Assembly: GCA_000434635.1 (NCBI GenBank)
Contig: HF988015.1
Location: 4,442 to 15,515 of the forward strand
Reading direction: 5' to 3'
From: Firmicutes bacterium CAG:110
Lineage (GTDB): Bacteria > Bacillota > Clostridia > Oscillospirales > Oscillospiraceae
Length of the DNA: 11,074 nucleotides
Under the pieces are notes generated by a model. That model saw only the letters and a list, made by a program, of their open reading frames with translations. It had not been told where the DNA came from and did not search any database. Below are positions 5,268 to 11,074 of this stretch, in pieces. Each line of letters begins with the position of its first letter. The first letter of the stretch is position 1. Position numbers and translations under genes: made by a program.

Positions 5268-6722
5268 ATGGAAGAACGGACACTGCCCCGGTATCCTGCG
5301 GGAAAACGGGAACTGATTTTTGGCCTTCTGGTGCTGCTTTTCGGCACGTTTACGTGGAACAGCATTCTTTACGGCGGTTTTTGTCTGGGATTTGCCCTGG
5401 GGGCGGTGGCTCTGACGGGGTGCAGTTTTTGGTATCTGCTTCGCTGCGGCTTCCGGCCGGGGAAATATGAGGCGGCGCTGCTGATTCTGGCAGCGGCGAT
5501 TTTCGCCGGGTTTGCCCGGTCGTCGGACAGCGACGTGAAGGCGGGGATGCTCCTGATGGCGCTGTTTGCCGTGAACCTCAGCTTCTGCCGGATGGCCGGG
5601 CAGAGCCGCCGGGAACCCGGCGGCATCGCGTCGGCGCTGGACGCTCCCCGGGCGCTGTTCACGCTGGGCGTGGGCAGCATGAGCGCCGCCGTCCGGGGGC
5701 TGAACGATGCCCGGAAGAATGCTGGTACGGCGGGCAAACGGGGCGGCGCGGCGATCCTCGGCGTACTGATCGCCCTGCCGGTGGCGGCGGTGCTGATCGT
5801 GCTGCTGATGCGCGCCGACGCGGCGTTTGAGGGGCTGATGGATATGCTCCCCGATACCGACTGGTCGGAGCCGCTGCTCTCCCTGTTCTTCGGCGTGTTT
5901 GCCGGGTGGATACTGTATTCCCGGGGCGTGGGACTGAAATACGCGGAGAAAAACGGGAAAGAAGCGAAGAGCTTCCACGGTTTCAGCGCCATTACCGTGA
6001 ACATTCTGCTGGGAACGGTGTGCTTGATCTACGCCGTGTATCTGCTGAGCCAGCTGGCGTATCTGGGCGGCGGCTTCGCGGGAATTCTGCCCGATGGATA
6101 CACGCTGGCGGAATACGCCCGCCGGGGATTTTTCGAGATGGCGTGGCTGAGCTTTATCAATCTGGGGCTGATGTGCCTTGCCATGGGACTGGTGGAAAAG
6201 AAGGCCGGTGCCCCGGCGCTGACCAGAGGGCTGTGCCTGTTCCTCGGGCTGGCGGCGCTGTTCCTCATCGCCGCGGCCAGCGCGAAAATGCTGCTCTACA
6301 TTGGCGGCTACGGCCTGACGAGAAAGCGGGTGCTGACGGAAGTTTTCATGCTCTGGCTGGGGGTCACCACGATCCTCGTGTCCGTGTGGTTGTTCAAGCC
6401 CCGGTTCCCTTACATGAAGGGCGCAGTGATCTGCGCGCTGATTCTGGGGTGTGTCACCTTCTGGGCGGACGTGGACACGCAGGTCGCCCGGTACAACGTC
6501 CGCGCTTACCAGTCGGGGCAGCTGGAGACCATCGACATGGGGCACATGAGCAGCCTTGGGGATGGCGCACTGCCCTACATTAAAGGGCTGACCCATGACC
6601 GCGACCCCGAAATTGCCTCCACCGCGATGGACATTCTGGAAAACAGCTATTGCAGCATTTCGGATTTCCGGAGCTGGACATACACCGAGTCCGCCGCCCG
6701 GAAAGCTGTGGAAACGGACTGA
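5268..6722 (+). CDS. DUF4173 multi-pass membrane protein
   Basis: The 484-residue protein has roughly ten to twelve hydrophobic segments between residues 16 and 397 and a soluble C-terminal tail of about 85 residues. Features typical of DUF4173 (PF13687, close to DUF4153) are YARRGFFEMAWLSFINLGLM (around 281-300), LLYIGGYGLTRKRVLTEVFMLWLG with the following segment, and DVDTQVARYNVRAYQSGQLETIDMGHMSSLGDGALPYI just after the last membrane span. Function is unknown. The start has AAAGGAG five bases upstream, and the gene follows the XRE stop by 13 bases, so it is the third gene of the operon. An alternating run of charged residues (KSFHGFSAITVN, about 225-240) opens the conserved half. It ends in front of a hairpin shared with the convergent gene. 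Confidence 0.85.
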   Translation: MEERTLPRYPAGKRELIFGLLVLLFGTFTWNSILYGGFCLGFALGAVALTGCSFWYLLRCGFRPGKYEAALLILAAAIFAGFARSSDSDVKAGMLLMALFAVNLSFCRMAGQSRREPGGIASALDAPRALFTLGVGSMSAAVRGLNDARKNAGTAGKRGGAAILGVLIALPVAAVLIVLLMRADAAFEGLMDMLPDTDWSEPLLSLFFGVFAGWILYSRGVGLKYAEKNGKEAKSFHGFSAITVNILLGTVCLIYAVYLLSQLAYLGGGFAGILPDGYTLAEYARRGFFEMAWLSFINLGLMCLAMGLVEKKAGAPALTRGLCLFLGLAALFLIAAASAKMLLYIGGYGLTRKRVLTEVFMLWLGVTTILVSVWLFKPRFPYMKGAVICALILGCVTFWADVDTQVARYNVRAYQSGQLETIDMGHMSSLGDGALPYIKGLTHDRDPEIASTAMDILENSYCSISDFRSWTYTESAARKAVETD

Positions 6723-6731
6723 ATACACAAA

Positions 6732-6775
6732 GCCCCCGGAAAACGGCTTGCACCGCTTCCCGGGGGCGATTTTCA
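6732..6775. terminator. Bidirectional terminator between convergent genes
   Basis: GCCCCCGG (6732-6739) pairs with CCGGGGGC (6760-6767) around a 20-base loop that has some secondary pairing of its own. The plus-strand side is followed by GATTTTCAC, and the minus-strand side by TTTGTGT. Both U-tracts are short, but the position, nine bases after the DUF4173 stop and just beyond the stop of the convergent gene, supports a shared terminator. Confidence 0.7.
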
Positions 6776-6778
6776 CAA

Positions 6779-8062
6779 TTATTCCGCGTCCTTTGTGACC
6801 ACCATGTTCGGCCAGTGATGTTCCATCCAGTCGTCGTCATAGGTGTTGTCCAGAAACGCTTCGGCCACATTTTTGGGTTCCGGGTTGTTCTGACGGTCGG
6901 TGTAGCGCAGCATGGCGGCGCCAGTGAGCAGACCGTCGCAGGCCAGGAAAAAGATGATAACCCATGTAACCACCTTCCCTAGCAGCGGCGAAATCTTTTC
7001 AATGCCCTTGCTCATGGGCGGATACAGCACCTTGATCCATGCCACAGCCAGCAGTCCCCAGAAAATGCAGTACAGCACGTTGGTGCGACCGCCGATGTTC
7101 AGGGGCATTTTGCTGTAGTCCCAGAACACCGTGCCGAATACCAGTTCGGTGAACACGCTGCAAAGGTACTCATAAGCGCCGCCGATGACGAAGCCCGCGA
7201 GAAAGATCCGCCGGTCGGGCTTGTCCGCGATCCGCTGTAGGGTGATGGTCAGCACCACCGCGCCCAGCCCCCATACGAAGCTAAAGCTTCCGTACAGCAC
7301 GCCGGAGCGGCTCATCCACTGCCCCGACGTGACCCGGCAGAAGACCATTTCGATCAGCGCCCCTAAGAAAGAGGTCACGAGAAACACCCACACCAGCTTG
7401 TCAAAGCAGATGCCCTGGGCAAAGACATACCGTTCCGGCCCCGGCACGTCCGCCGCCGCAAGGCCGGGGTAGGCTTTTTGCAGACGCCGCCAGATGGTAT
7501 TGCTGATCCGGTCGGCCATGCGCTGGGTGGTCTCCTGCCCGGCCTTATTCAGCCGGGTGGCGCTGCTGGTGCGCAGGGCGCGCATCACGCCGATGAAGTC
7601 CGCCAGAATCAGGACGATCCCAGCGATGACCAGCGTCCGTTCCAGCCACTTTGGCATCAGATACAAAAGTCCCATCATGCCGGGATGCACCACCAGATAC
7701 ACCAGCAGCATGACGGCCGCCGCGGCGGCCGCGTTGAGGAAAAACGTCTTTCCCTTCGGCTCGGCGGCAAACCGCCTCCGGCTGACGCCCCGGACGAACT
7801 GGTCTGTCACGCACCGGACCAGAATGTAGATCACCAGCGTCATAACATATTGTAAGATGGTCTTGTGGTTCATGGTACCCAGCACTGGCAGCAGCAGGGC
7901 GGCGGCAATGCCGCAGGGCATATTCAGGGGCAGGTTCAAAAAACCACGGTTCACAAACCGCCCGCTTTTCACGGCGGCGCAAAAGACTTCGACGCACCAG
8001 CCGAGGAAGGCGTAGAGCAGCAGATAGAAAAGCAGGTCGAAAATGGTGTAGGAAATCTCCAT
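6779..8062 (-). CDS. Putative ABC-transporter type IV membrane protein with two CmpB-like domains (PF06541)
   Basis: The 427-residue membrane protein contains two related halves. Residues 11-90 (FLGWCVEVFCAAVKSGRFVNRGFLNLPLNMPCGIAAALLL) and residues 226-345 (FLGALIEMVFCRVTSGQWMSRSGVLYGSFSFVWGLGAVVL) align over their openings. Only the second continues into the complete signature YEYLCSVFTELVFGTVFWDYSKMPLNIGGRTN (298-329). PF06541 proteins are named as ABC permeases, but I see no ATPase nearby and would treat transport as unproven. A membrane pair at 110-160 and an Arg-rich soluble linker (160-215) separate the halves; a last span lies near 365-383, with an acidic tail. I place the start at ATG 8062, eight bases after GGAG; the GTG at 8071 sits directly on that site and is rejected. 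It is a single-gene unit divergent from the sulfur operon. Confidence 0.82.
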   Translation of the reverse strand: MEISYTIFDLLFYLLLYAFLGWCVEVFCAAVKSGRFVNRGFLNLPLNMPCGIAAALLLPVLGTMNHKTILQYVMTLVIYILVRCVTDQFVRGVSRRRFAAEPKGKTFFLNAAAAAAVMLLVYLVVHPGMMGLLYLMPKWLERTLVIAGIVLILADFIGVMRALRTSSATRLNKAGQETTQRMADRISNTIWRRLQKAYPGLAAADVPGPERYVFAQGICFDKLVWVFLVTSFLGALIEMVFCRVTSGQWMSRSGVLYGSFSFVWGLGAVVLTITLQRIADKPDRRIFLAGFVIGGAYEYLCSVFTELVFGTVFWDYSKMPLNIGGRTNVLYCIFWGLLAVAWIKVLYPPMSKGIEKISPLLGKVVTWVIIFFLACDGLLTGAAMLRYTDRQNNPEPKNVAEAFLDNTYDDDWMEHHWPNMVVTKDAE

Positions 8063-8105
8063 GGGGGACACTCCTGTCTGTTTTTATTGGGGAGTTTTCA
8101 CCTAC

Positions 8106-8133
8106 ATTCTATCATGCAATCGAAATTTGTCAA
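8106..8133 (-). promoter_or_regulatory. Promoter of the CmpB-like gene
   Basis: Minus-strand -35 TTGACA (8133-8128) and -10 TAGAAT (8111-8106) are separated by 16 bases. Transcription would start near 8099, giving a leader of about 37 bases. Confidence 0.72.
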
Positions 8134-8186
8134 AGGAAAAAAGCTTGGCGGAACCGGCTTTTTCACGCCTTGGTCATATCGCCGGT

Positions 8187-8209
8187 TTTCCTACCGGACA
8201 AGTAGGAAA
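8187..8209. promoter_or_regulatory. Operator-like palindrome upstream of the sulfur operon promoter
   Basis: TTTCCTAC (8187-8194) and GTAGGAAA (8202-8209) form a perfect 8-bp inverted repeat with a seven-base centre. The core CCTACCGGACAAGTA (8190-8204) recurs with two changes at 8264-8278. The site lies about 20 bases upstream of the -35 box. Candidate binding site for the Rrf2 regulator encoded at the end of the operon. Confidence 0.62.
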
Positions 8210-8227
8210 TTTTTGATAAAAAACCGA

Positions 8228-8256
8228 TTGACTTGGTAGGAAATTCGTGGTATGAT
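8228..8256 (+). promoter_or_regulatory. Promoter of the sulfur-assimilation operon
   Basis: TTGACT (8228-8233) and TATGAT (8251-8256) are separated by 17 bases. The spacer contains GGTAGGAAATT (8235-8245), a half-site of the flanking palindromes, so a bound regulator would block RNA polymerase. Transcription would start near 8263. Confidence 0.8.
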
Positions 8257-8261
8257 GCAAA

Positions 8262-8278
8262 TACCTACCGAACAGGTA
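8262..8278. promoter_or_regulatory. Second operator-like palindrome, at the transcription start
   Basis: TACCT (8262-8266) and AGGTA (8274-8278) form an inverted repeat with a seven-base centre. Its core CCTACCGAACAGGTA matches the upstream site at 13 of 15 positions. It covers the predicted transcription start, a classical repressor position. Confidence 0.6.
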
Positions 8279-8300
8279 AGTTTTGAAGGGAGGAAATCCC

Positions 8301-8384
8301 ATGAAAAATCACTTTGAGACCCTCGTAAGGGCGAATTTCCGCTTTGGCCGAATGTATCCCCGATGTTCCAAACACCAAAGATAA
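8301..8384 (+). CDS. Possible 27-residue leader peptide of the sulfur operon
   Basis: A 27-codon ORF starts with ATG seven bases after a good Shine-Dalgarno (GGGAGG, 8288-8293). It encodes MKNHFETLVRANFRFGRMYP followed by RCSKHQR. It lies wholly between the operon promoter and the first enzyme gene, with 29 bases from its stop to the sulfhydrylase ATG. The peptide is strongly basic with a single cysteine (codon 22), so it is not a poly-Cys leader. Short hairpins lie within it: CCCT/AGGG at 8320-8331, and CTTTGG (8342-8347) with CCAAAG (8375-8380). No U-tract follows, so I do not see an intrinsic attenuator. Translation is likely on the strength of the site; a regulatory role is inference. I do not recognise the peptide family with certainty. 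Confidence 0.55.
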   Translation: MKNHFETLVRANFRFGRMYPRCSKHQR

Positions 8385-8413
8385 TATTTGACTGAAGAAA
8401 GGAAATAATCATT

Positions 8414-9703
8414 ATGTCTGACTATAAATTTGAAACTTTGCAGCTCCACGTCGGCCAGGAGCAGGCCGACCCTGCTACCGACGCCCGGGCTGTCCCCATT
8501 TACGCCACCACCTCTTACGTGTTCCATGACTGCGCCCACGCCGCCGCCCGCTTCGGGCTGACGGACGCCGGCAACATTTACGGCCGTCTCACCAATTCCA
8601 CCCAGGACGTGCTGGAAAAACGGGTGGCTGCTCTGGAAGGCGGCGTGGCGGCGCTGGCGCTGGCCTCCGGCGCGGCGGCTATTACCTACGTGCTGGAAGC
8701 GCTGGGTCAGAACGGCGGCCACTTTGTCGCCCAGAAGACCATCTACGGCGGCAGCTACAACCTGCTCGCCCACACCCTGCCCGGCTTCGGCATTACCGCC
8801 GATTTCGTGAACATCCACGATCTTGCGGAAGTGGAGAGCGCCATCCGCCCCGAGACCCGCGCCATCTACATTGAGACGCTGGGCAACCCCAACAGTGACA
8901 TCCCCGACATCGACGCGCTGGCCGAGCTGGCGCACAAGTACGGCATCCCCCTGGTGGTGGACAACACCTTCGGCACGCCCTACCTCATCCGCCCCATCGA
9001 GCACGGTGCGGACATCGTCGTCCACTCCGCAACCAAGTTCCTCGGCGGCCACGGAACCACCCTTGGCGGCATCATCGTGGACTCCGGCAAGTTTGACTGG
9101 GCGGCTTCCGGGAAGTACCCCGCCATCGCCGAGCCGAACCCCAGCTATCACGGCGTTTCCTTCGTAGCCGCCGCCGGCCCCGCCGCTTTCGTGACCTACA
9201 TCCGTGCGGTGCTGTTGCGGGACACCGGCGCGACCATTTCTCCCTTCGCGGCCTTCCTGCTGCTCCAGGGCGTGGAAACCCTGTCCCTGCGCTTGGAGCG
9301 CCATGCCGAGAACACCAAGAAGGTTGTTGAGTTCCTCTCCAACCATCCCCAGGTGGAGCATGTGAACCATCCCTCCCTGCCGAACCACCCGGATCACGCC
9401 CTGTACGAGAAGTATTTTCCCAACGGCGGCGCATCCATCTTCACCTTTGAGATCAAGGGCGGCGTGAAGGAAGCCCATAAATTCATTGACAATCTGAAAA
9501 TTTTCTCCCTGCTGGCCAATGTTGCGGACGTCAAGAGTCTGGTCATTCACCCGGCCACCACGACCCACAGCCAGCTGACCGAGGAGGAGCTGCTGGATCA
9601 GGGCATCAAGCCAAACACCATCCGGCTGTCCATCGGCACGGAGCACATTGACGACATTCTTGCGGATCTGCAGCGCGGCTTTGACGCCGTGAAGGAGGGA
9701 TAA
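8414..9703 (+). CDS. metY: O-acetylhomoserine sulfhydrylase (Cys/Met metabolism PLP enzyme)
   Basis: The 429-residue enzyme belongs to the PLP-dependent Cys/Met metabolism family. Its length and motifs fit O-acetylhomoserine aminocarboxypropyltransferase, which makes homocysteine from O-acetylhomoserine and sulfide in the cytosol. Visible residues are Tyr56 and Arg58 in NIYGRLTNST (phosphate binding from the neighbouring subunit), TIYGGSYNLL (109-118), ETLGNPNSDIPDI (154-166), Asp183 in VVDNTFGTP (pyridine nitrogen), and Lys208 in SATKFLGGHGTT (Schiff base). TIRLSIGTEH near the C-terminus carries the carboxylate-binding Arg. The ATG has AAAGGAA nine bases upstream. It is the first enzyme gene of the operon and its last codons carry the cysK ribosome binding site. 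The gene alone cannot exclude some O-acetylserine or gamma-lyase side activity, but the ~430-residue length favours MetY over the ~390-residue MetB/MetC group. Confidence 0.93.
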   Translation: MSDYKFETLQLHVGQEQADPATDARAVPIYATTSYVFHDCAHAAARFGLTDAGNIYGRLTNSTQDVLEKRVAALEGGVAALALASGAAAITYVLEALGQNGGHFVAQKTIYGGSYNLLAHTLPGFGITADFVNIHDLAEVESAIRPETRAIYIETLGNPNSDIPDIDALAELAHKYGIPLVVDNTFGTPYLIRPIEHGADIVVHSATKFLGGHGTTLGGIIVDSGKFDWAASGKYPAIAEPNPSYHGVSFVAAAGPAAFVTYIRAVLLRDTGATISPFAAFLLLQGVETLSLRLERHAENTKKVVEFLSNHPQVEHVNHPSLPNHPDHALYEKYFPNGGASIFTFEIKGGVKEAHKFIDNLKIFSLLANVADVKSLVIHPATTTHSQLTEEELLDQGIKPNTIRLSIGTEHIDDILADLQRGFDAVKEG

Positions 9704-9705
9704 TC

Positions 9706-10638
9706 ATGGCAAACATTTACACTTCTGCCGACCAGCTCATCGGCAAAACGCCCCTGCTGGAGCTGACCCACATTGAAAAAGCCCTTGGCCTGAAGGCGAA
9801 GGTGCTGGCAAAGCTGGAGTATTTGAACCCCGCCGGTTCCGTGAAAGACCGGGTGGCCAAGGCCATGATCGACGACGCCGAGGAAAAGGGTCTGCTGAAG
9901 CCCGGCTCCGTCATCATCGAGCCGACCTCCGGCAATACGGGCATCGGCCTTGCCGCCGTGGCGGCTGCCCGGGGCTATCGTATCATCATCGTCATGCCGG
10001 ACACCATGAGCGTGGAGCGCCGCCAGCTGATGAAGGCTTATGGCGCGGAGCTGGTGTTGTCCGAGGGCGCCAAGGGCATGAAGGGCGCCATTGCCAAGGC
10101 CGATGAGCTGGCGGCCTCGATTCCGGGCAGCTTCATCCCCGGCCAGTTTGTCAACCCGGCCAACCCCAAGGCGCATTTTGAGACCACCGGCCCCGAAATC
10201 TACGCCGACACCGACGGCGAGGTGGACATCTTCGTGGCGGGCGTGGGCACCGGCGGCACCATCACCGGCGTGGGCGAGTACCTCAAGTCCAAGAAGCCGG
10301 AGGTCAAGGTGGTGGCCGTGGAGCCTGCGACCTCTCCTGTGCTGTCCAAGGGTACGGCGGGCGCTCATAAGATTCAGGGCATCGGCGCGGGCTTTGTTCC
10401 CAAGGTGCTGGACACCGGCGTTTACGACGAGATCATCCCTGTGGCCAACGAAGACGCCTTTGCTGTAGGCAAGCAGATCGGCAAGGCGGAGGGCGTGCTG
10501 GTAGGCATTTCCTCCGGCGCGGCGGCATGGGCGGCCATCGAGCTGGCCAAGCGGCCGGAAAACGAGGGCAAGACCATTGTCGTCCTCCTGCCGGATACCG
10601 GCGACCGGTATCTGTCCACGCCGTTGTTCGCGGATTGA
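9706..10638 (+). CDS. cysK: Cysteine synthase (O-acetylserine sulfhydrylase)
   Basis: The 310-residue cytosolic enzyme condenses O-acetylserine with sulfide to give cysteine. Family landmarks are all present. Lys47 in NPAGSVKDR is the PLP Schiff-base lysine. TSGNTG (74-79) is the substrate-binding loop. GTGGT (181-185) binds the cofactor phosphate. Ser270 in GISSGAA hydrogen-bonds the pyridine nitrogen. HKIQGIGAGFVP (221-232) and PDTGDRYLST (296-305) are typical of CysK. Length is normal. The ATG is two bases after the metY stop, and its AAGGAGG (9692-9698) lies inside the end of metY, so expression is tightly coupled. No serine acetyltransferase gene (cysE), often a neighbour, is in the window. 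CysM-type specificity cannot be fully excluded from sequence reading. Confidence 0.96.
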   Translation: MANIYTSADQLIGKTPLLELTHIEKALGLKAKVLAKLEYLNPAGSVKDRVAKAMIDDAEEKGLLKPGSVIIEPTSGNTGIGLAAVAAARGYRIIIVMPDTMSVERRQLMKAYGAELVLSEGAKGMKGAIAKADELAASIPGSFIPGQFVNPANPKAHFETTGPEIYADTDGEVDIFVAGVGTGGTITGVGEYLKSKKPEVKVVAVEPATSPVLSKGTAGAHKIQGIGAGFVPKVLDTGVYDEIIPVANEDAFAVGKQIGKAEGVLVGISSGAAAWAAIELAKRPENEGKTIVVLLPDTGDRYLSTPLFAD

Positions 10639-10642
10639 CGCC

Positions 10643-11047
10643 ATGATGATATCGACCCGTGGCCGCTATGCTCTGCGGGTACTGGCGGATCTGGCGGAGC
10701 ATCGGTCGGAGGGCTTCGTCCCCATGAAGGACGTAGCCGCCCGGCAGGAAATCTCCCTGAAATACATGGAGAAGATCCTGCCCGTGCTGACGAAGAACCA
10801 CATCGTGGACGGCATTCAGGGCAAGGGCGGCGGCTACCGCCTGAGCCGGGAGCCGGGAGAATACACGCTGGGCGAGATCCTGCGGCTGACGGAAGGATCG
10901 CTTGCGCCGGTAGCCTGCTTAGAGTGCGGCGCGAAGCCCTGTCCCCGGGCGGCGAGCTGTCCGACGCTGCCGGTCTGGAGCGAGCTGGACAAACGCATCA
11001 GCGGGTACTTAGACAGCGTGACGCTGGCCGATTTGGTGAAAAAGTAA
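10643..11047 (+). CDS. Rrf2-family transcriptional regulator with a cysteine cluster
   Basis: The 134-residue protein is a full-length Rrf2/IscR/CymR-type regulator. STRGRYALRVLADLA (4-18) is the usual first helix. Residues 28-55 form the winged helix-turn-helix with ISLKYMEKILPVL, and GKGGGYRLSR (60-69) is the conserved wing. LGEILRLTEG (76-85) leads into a cluster Cys92, Cys95, Cys100, Cys106, then TLPVW and a dimerisation helix. The spacing C-x4-C-x5-C resembles the Fe-S ligand set of IscR (C-x5-C-x5-C). The Firmicute cysteine regulator CymR lacks such a set, so this protein may sense Fe-S or redox status. The two adjacent ATGs at 10643 and 10646 are both possible starts; there is almost no Shine-Dalgarno. 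The gene starts four bases after the cysK stop, implying translational coupling. It probably regulates its own operon through the palindromes at 8187-8278. Confidence 0.93.
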   Translation: MMISTRGRYALRVLADLAEHRSEGFVPMKDVAARQEISLKYMEKILPVLTKNHIVDGIQGKGGGYRLSREPGEYTLGEILRLTEGSLAPVACLECGAKPCPRAASCPTLPVWSELDKRISGYLDSVTLADLVKK

Positions 11048-11074
11048 AAGAGAGACCCCGGCGGCGCAGATACT

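Noticed and set aside
5037..6776. A 579-codon open frame on the minus strand opposite the DUF4173 operon
   Set aside because: The product is low-complexity, rich in Arg, Gln, His and Pro, without domain motifs or a ribosome site; it is a typical GC-rich antisense frame of a real gene.
8063..8071. GTG start of the CmpB-like protein at 8071
   Set aside because: The GGAG site directly adjoins the GTG, leaving no spacing, but is eight bases from the ATG at 8062.
8290..8413. S-box or T-box riboswitch upstream of metY
   Set aside because: I looked for SAM-I/SAM-II cores and the T-box motif followed by a terminator; none is present, and no U-tract terminator lies before metY.
8309..10644. Two long minus-strand open frames (8309-9646 and 9598-10644) opposite metY and cysK
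   Set aside because: Both mirror strongly conserved plus-strand enzymes with complete active-site motifs; the antisense products show no recognisable motif and would start inside neighbouring genes.
1..11074. tRNA, rRNA, CRISPR array, insertion sequence, prophage or replication-origin features
   Set aside because: I saw no cloverleaf-like segments, no regularly spaced direct repeats, no transposase or integrase motifs, and no origin-type repeats in the window.

Overview
The window looks like chromosomal DNA from a Gram-positive Clostridia-type Firmicute, most likely a gut member of the Oscillospirales/Oscillospiraceae. The reasons are GGAGG-type ribosome binding sites before almost every gene, sigma-A style promoters in short AT-rich gaps between GC-rich genes, a stand-alone ECF S-component (ThiT) under a TPP riboswitch, a DUF2975/XRE membrane module, a CmpB-type membrane protein, and a short dispersed repeat of a kind I associate with this order. 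This is a taxonomic inference from gene content; no rRNA gene is present.

Layout. 1-872 (minus): a DUF3810 membrane protein with an HExxH motif, running off the left edge. 1153-2358 (plus): an exported SLH-domain protein with an Ig/cadherin-like domain. 2416-3063 (minus): thiT, preceded by a terminator-type expression platform and a TPP riboswitch, with its promoter at 3262-3289. 3338-4166 (minus): a two-gene operon of a small multidrug-export-type membrane protein and a HIT-family protein. 4167-4577: a regulatory gap with a strong hairpin, a possible 24-codon ORF on plus, and a possible small RNA on minus. 4578-6722 (plus): an operon of DUF2975 membrane protein, short XRE regulator and DUF4173 membrane protein. 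6779-8062 (minus): a protein with two CmpB-like (PF06541) halves. 8063-8413: a divergent promoter region with repeated operator-like palindromes and a 27-codon leader ORF. 8414-11047 (plus): a sulfur-assimilation operon of O-acetylhomoserine sulfhydrylase, cysteine synthase CysK and an Rrf2-family regulator.

How the parts work together. The best-supported regulatory story is at the right end. The Rrf2 regulator is the last gene of the operon it probably controls. A 15-base motif (CCTACCGRACARGTA) occurs on both sides of the operon promoter, and a related half-site sits between the -35 and -10 boxes. A 27-codon ORF with a good Shine-Dalgarno lies between the transcription start and the first enzyme gene, so a second, translational or attenuation, layer is possible. 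The two enzymes incorporate sulfide into homocysteine (MetY-type) and cysteine (CysK). The thiT locus is a textbook TPP-controlled vitamin uptake gene whose terminator can be read directly. The least understood parts are the DUF2975-XRE-DUF4173 operon, the 4167-4577 gap and the cys leader.
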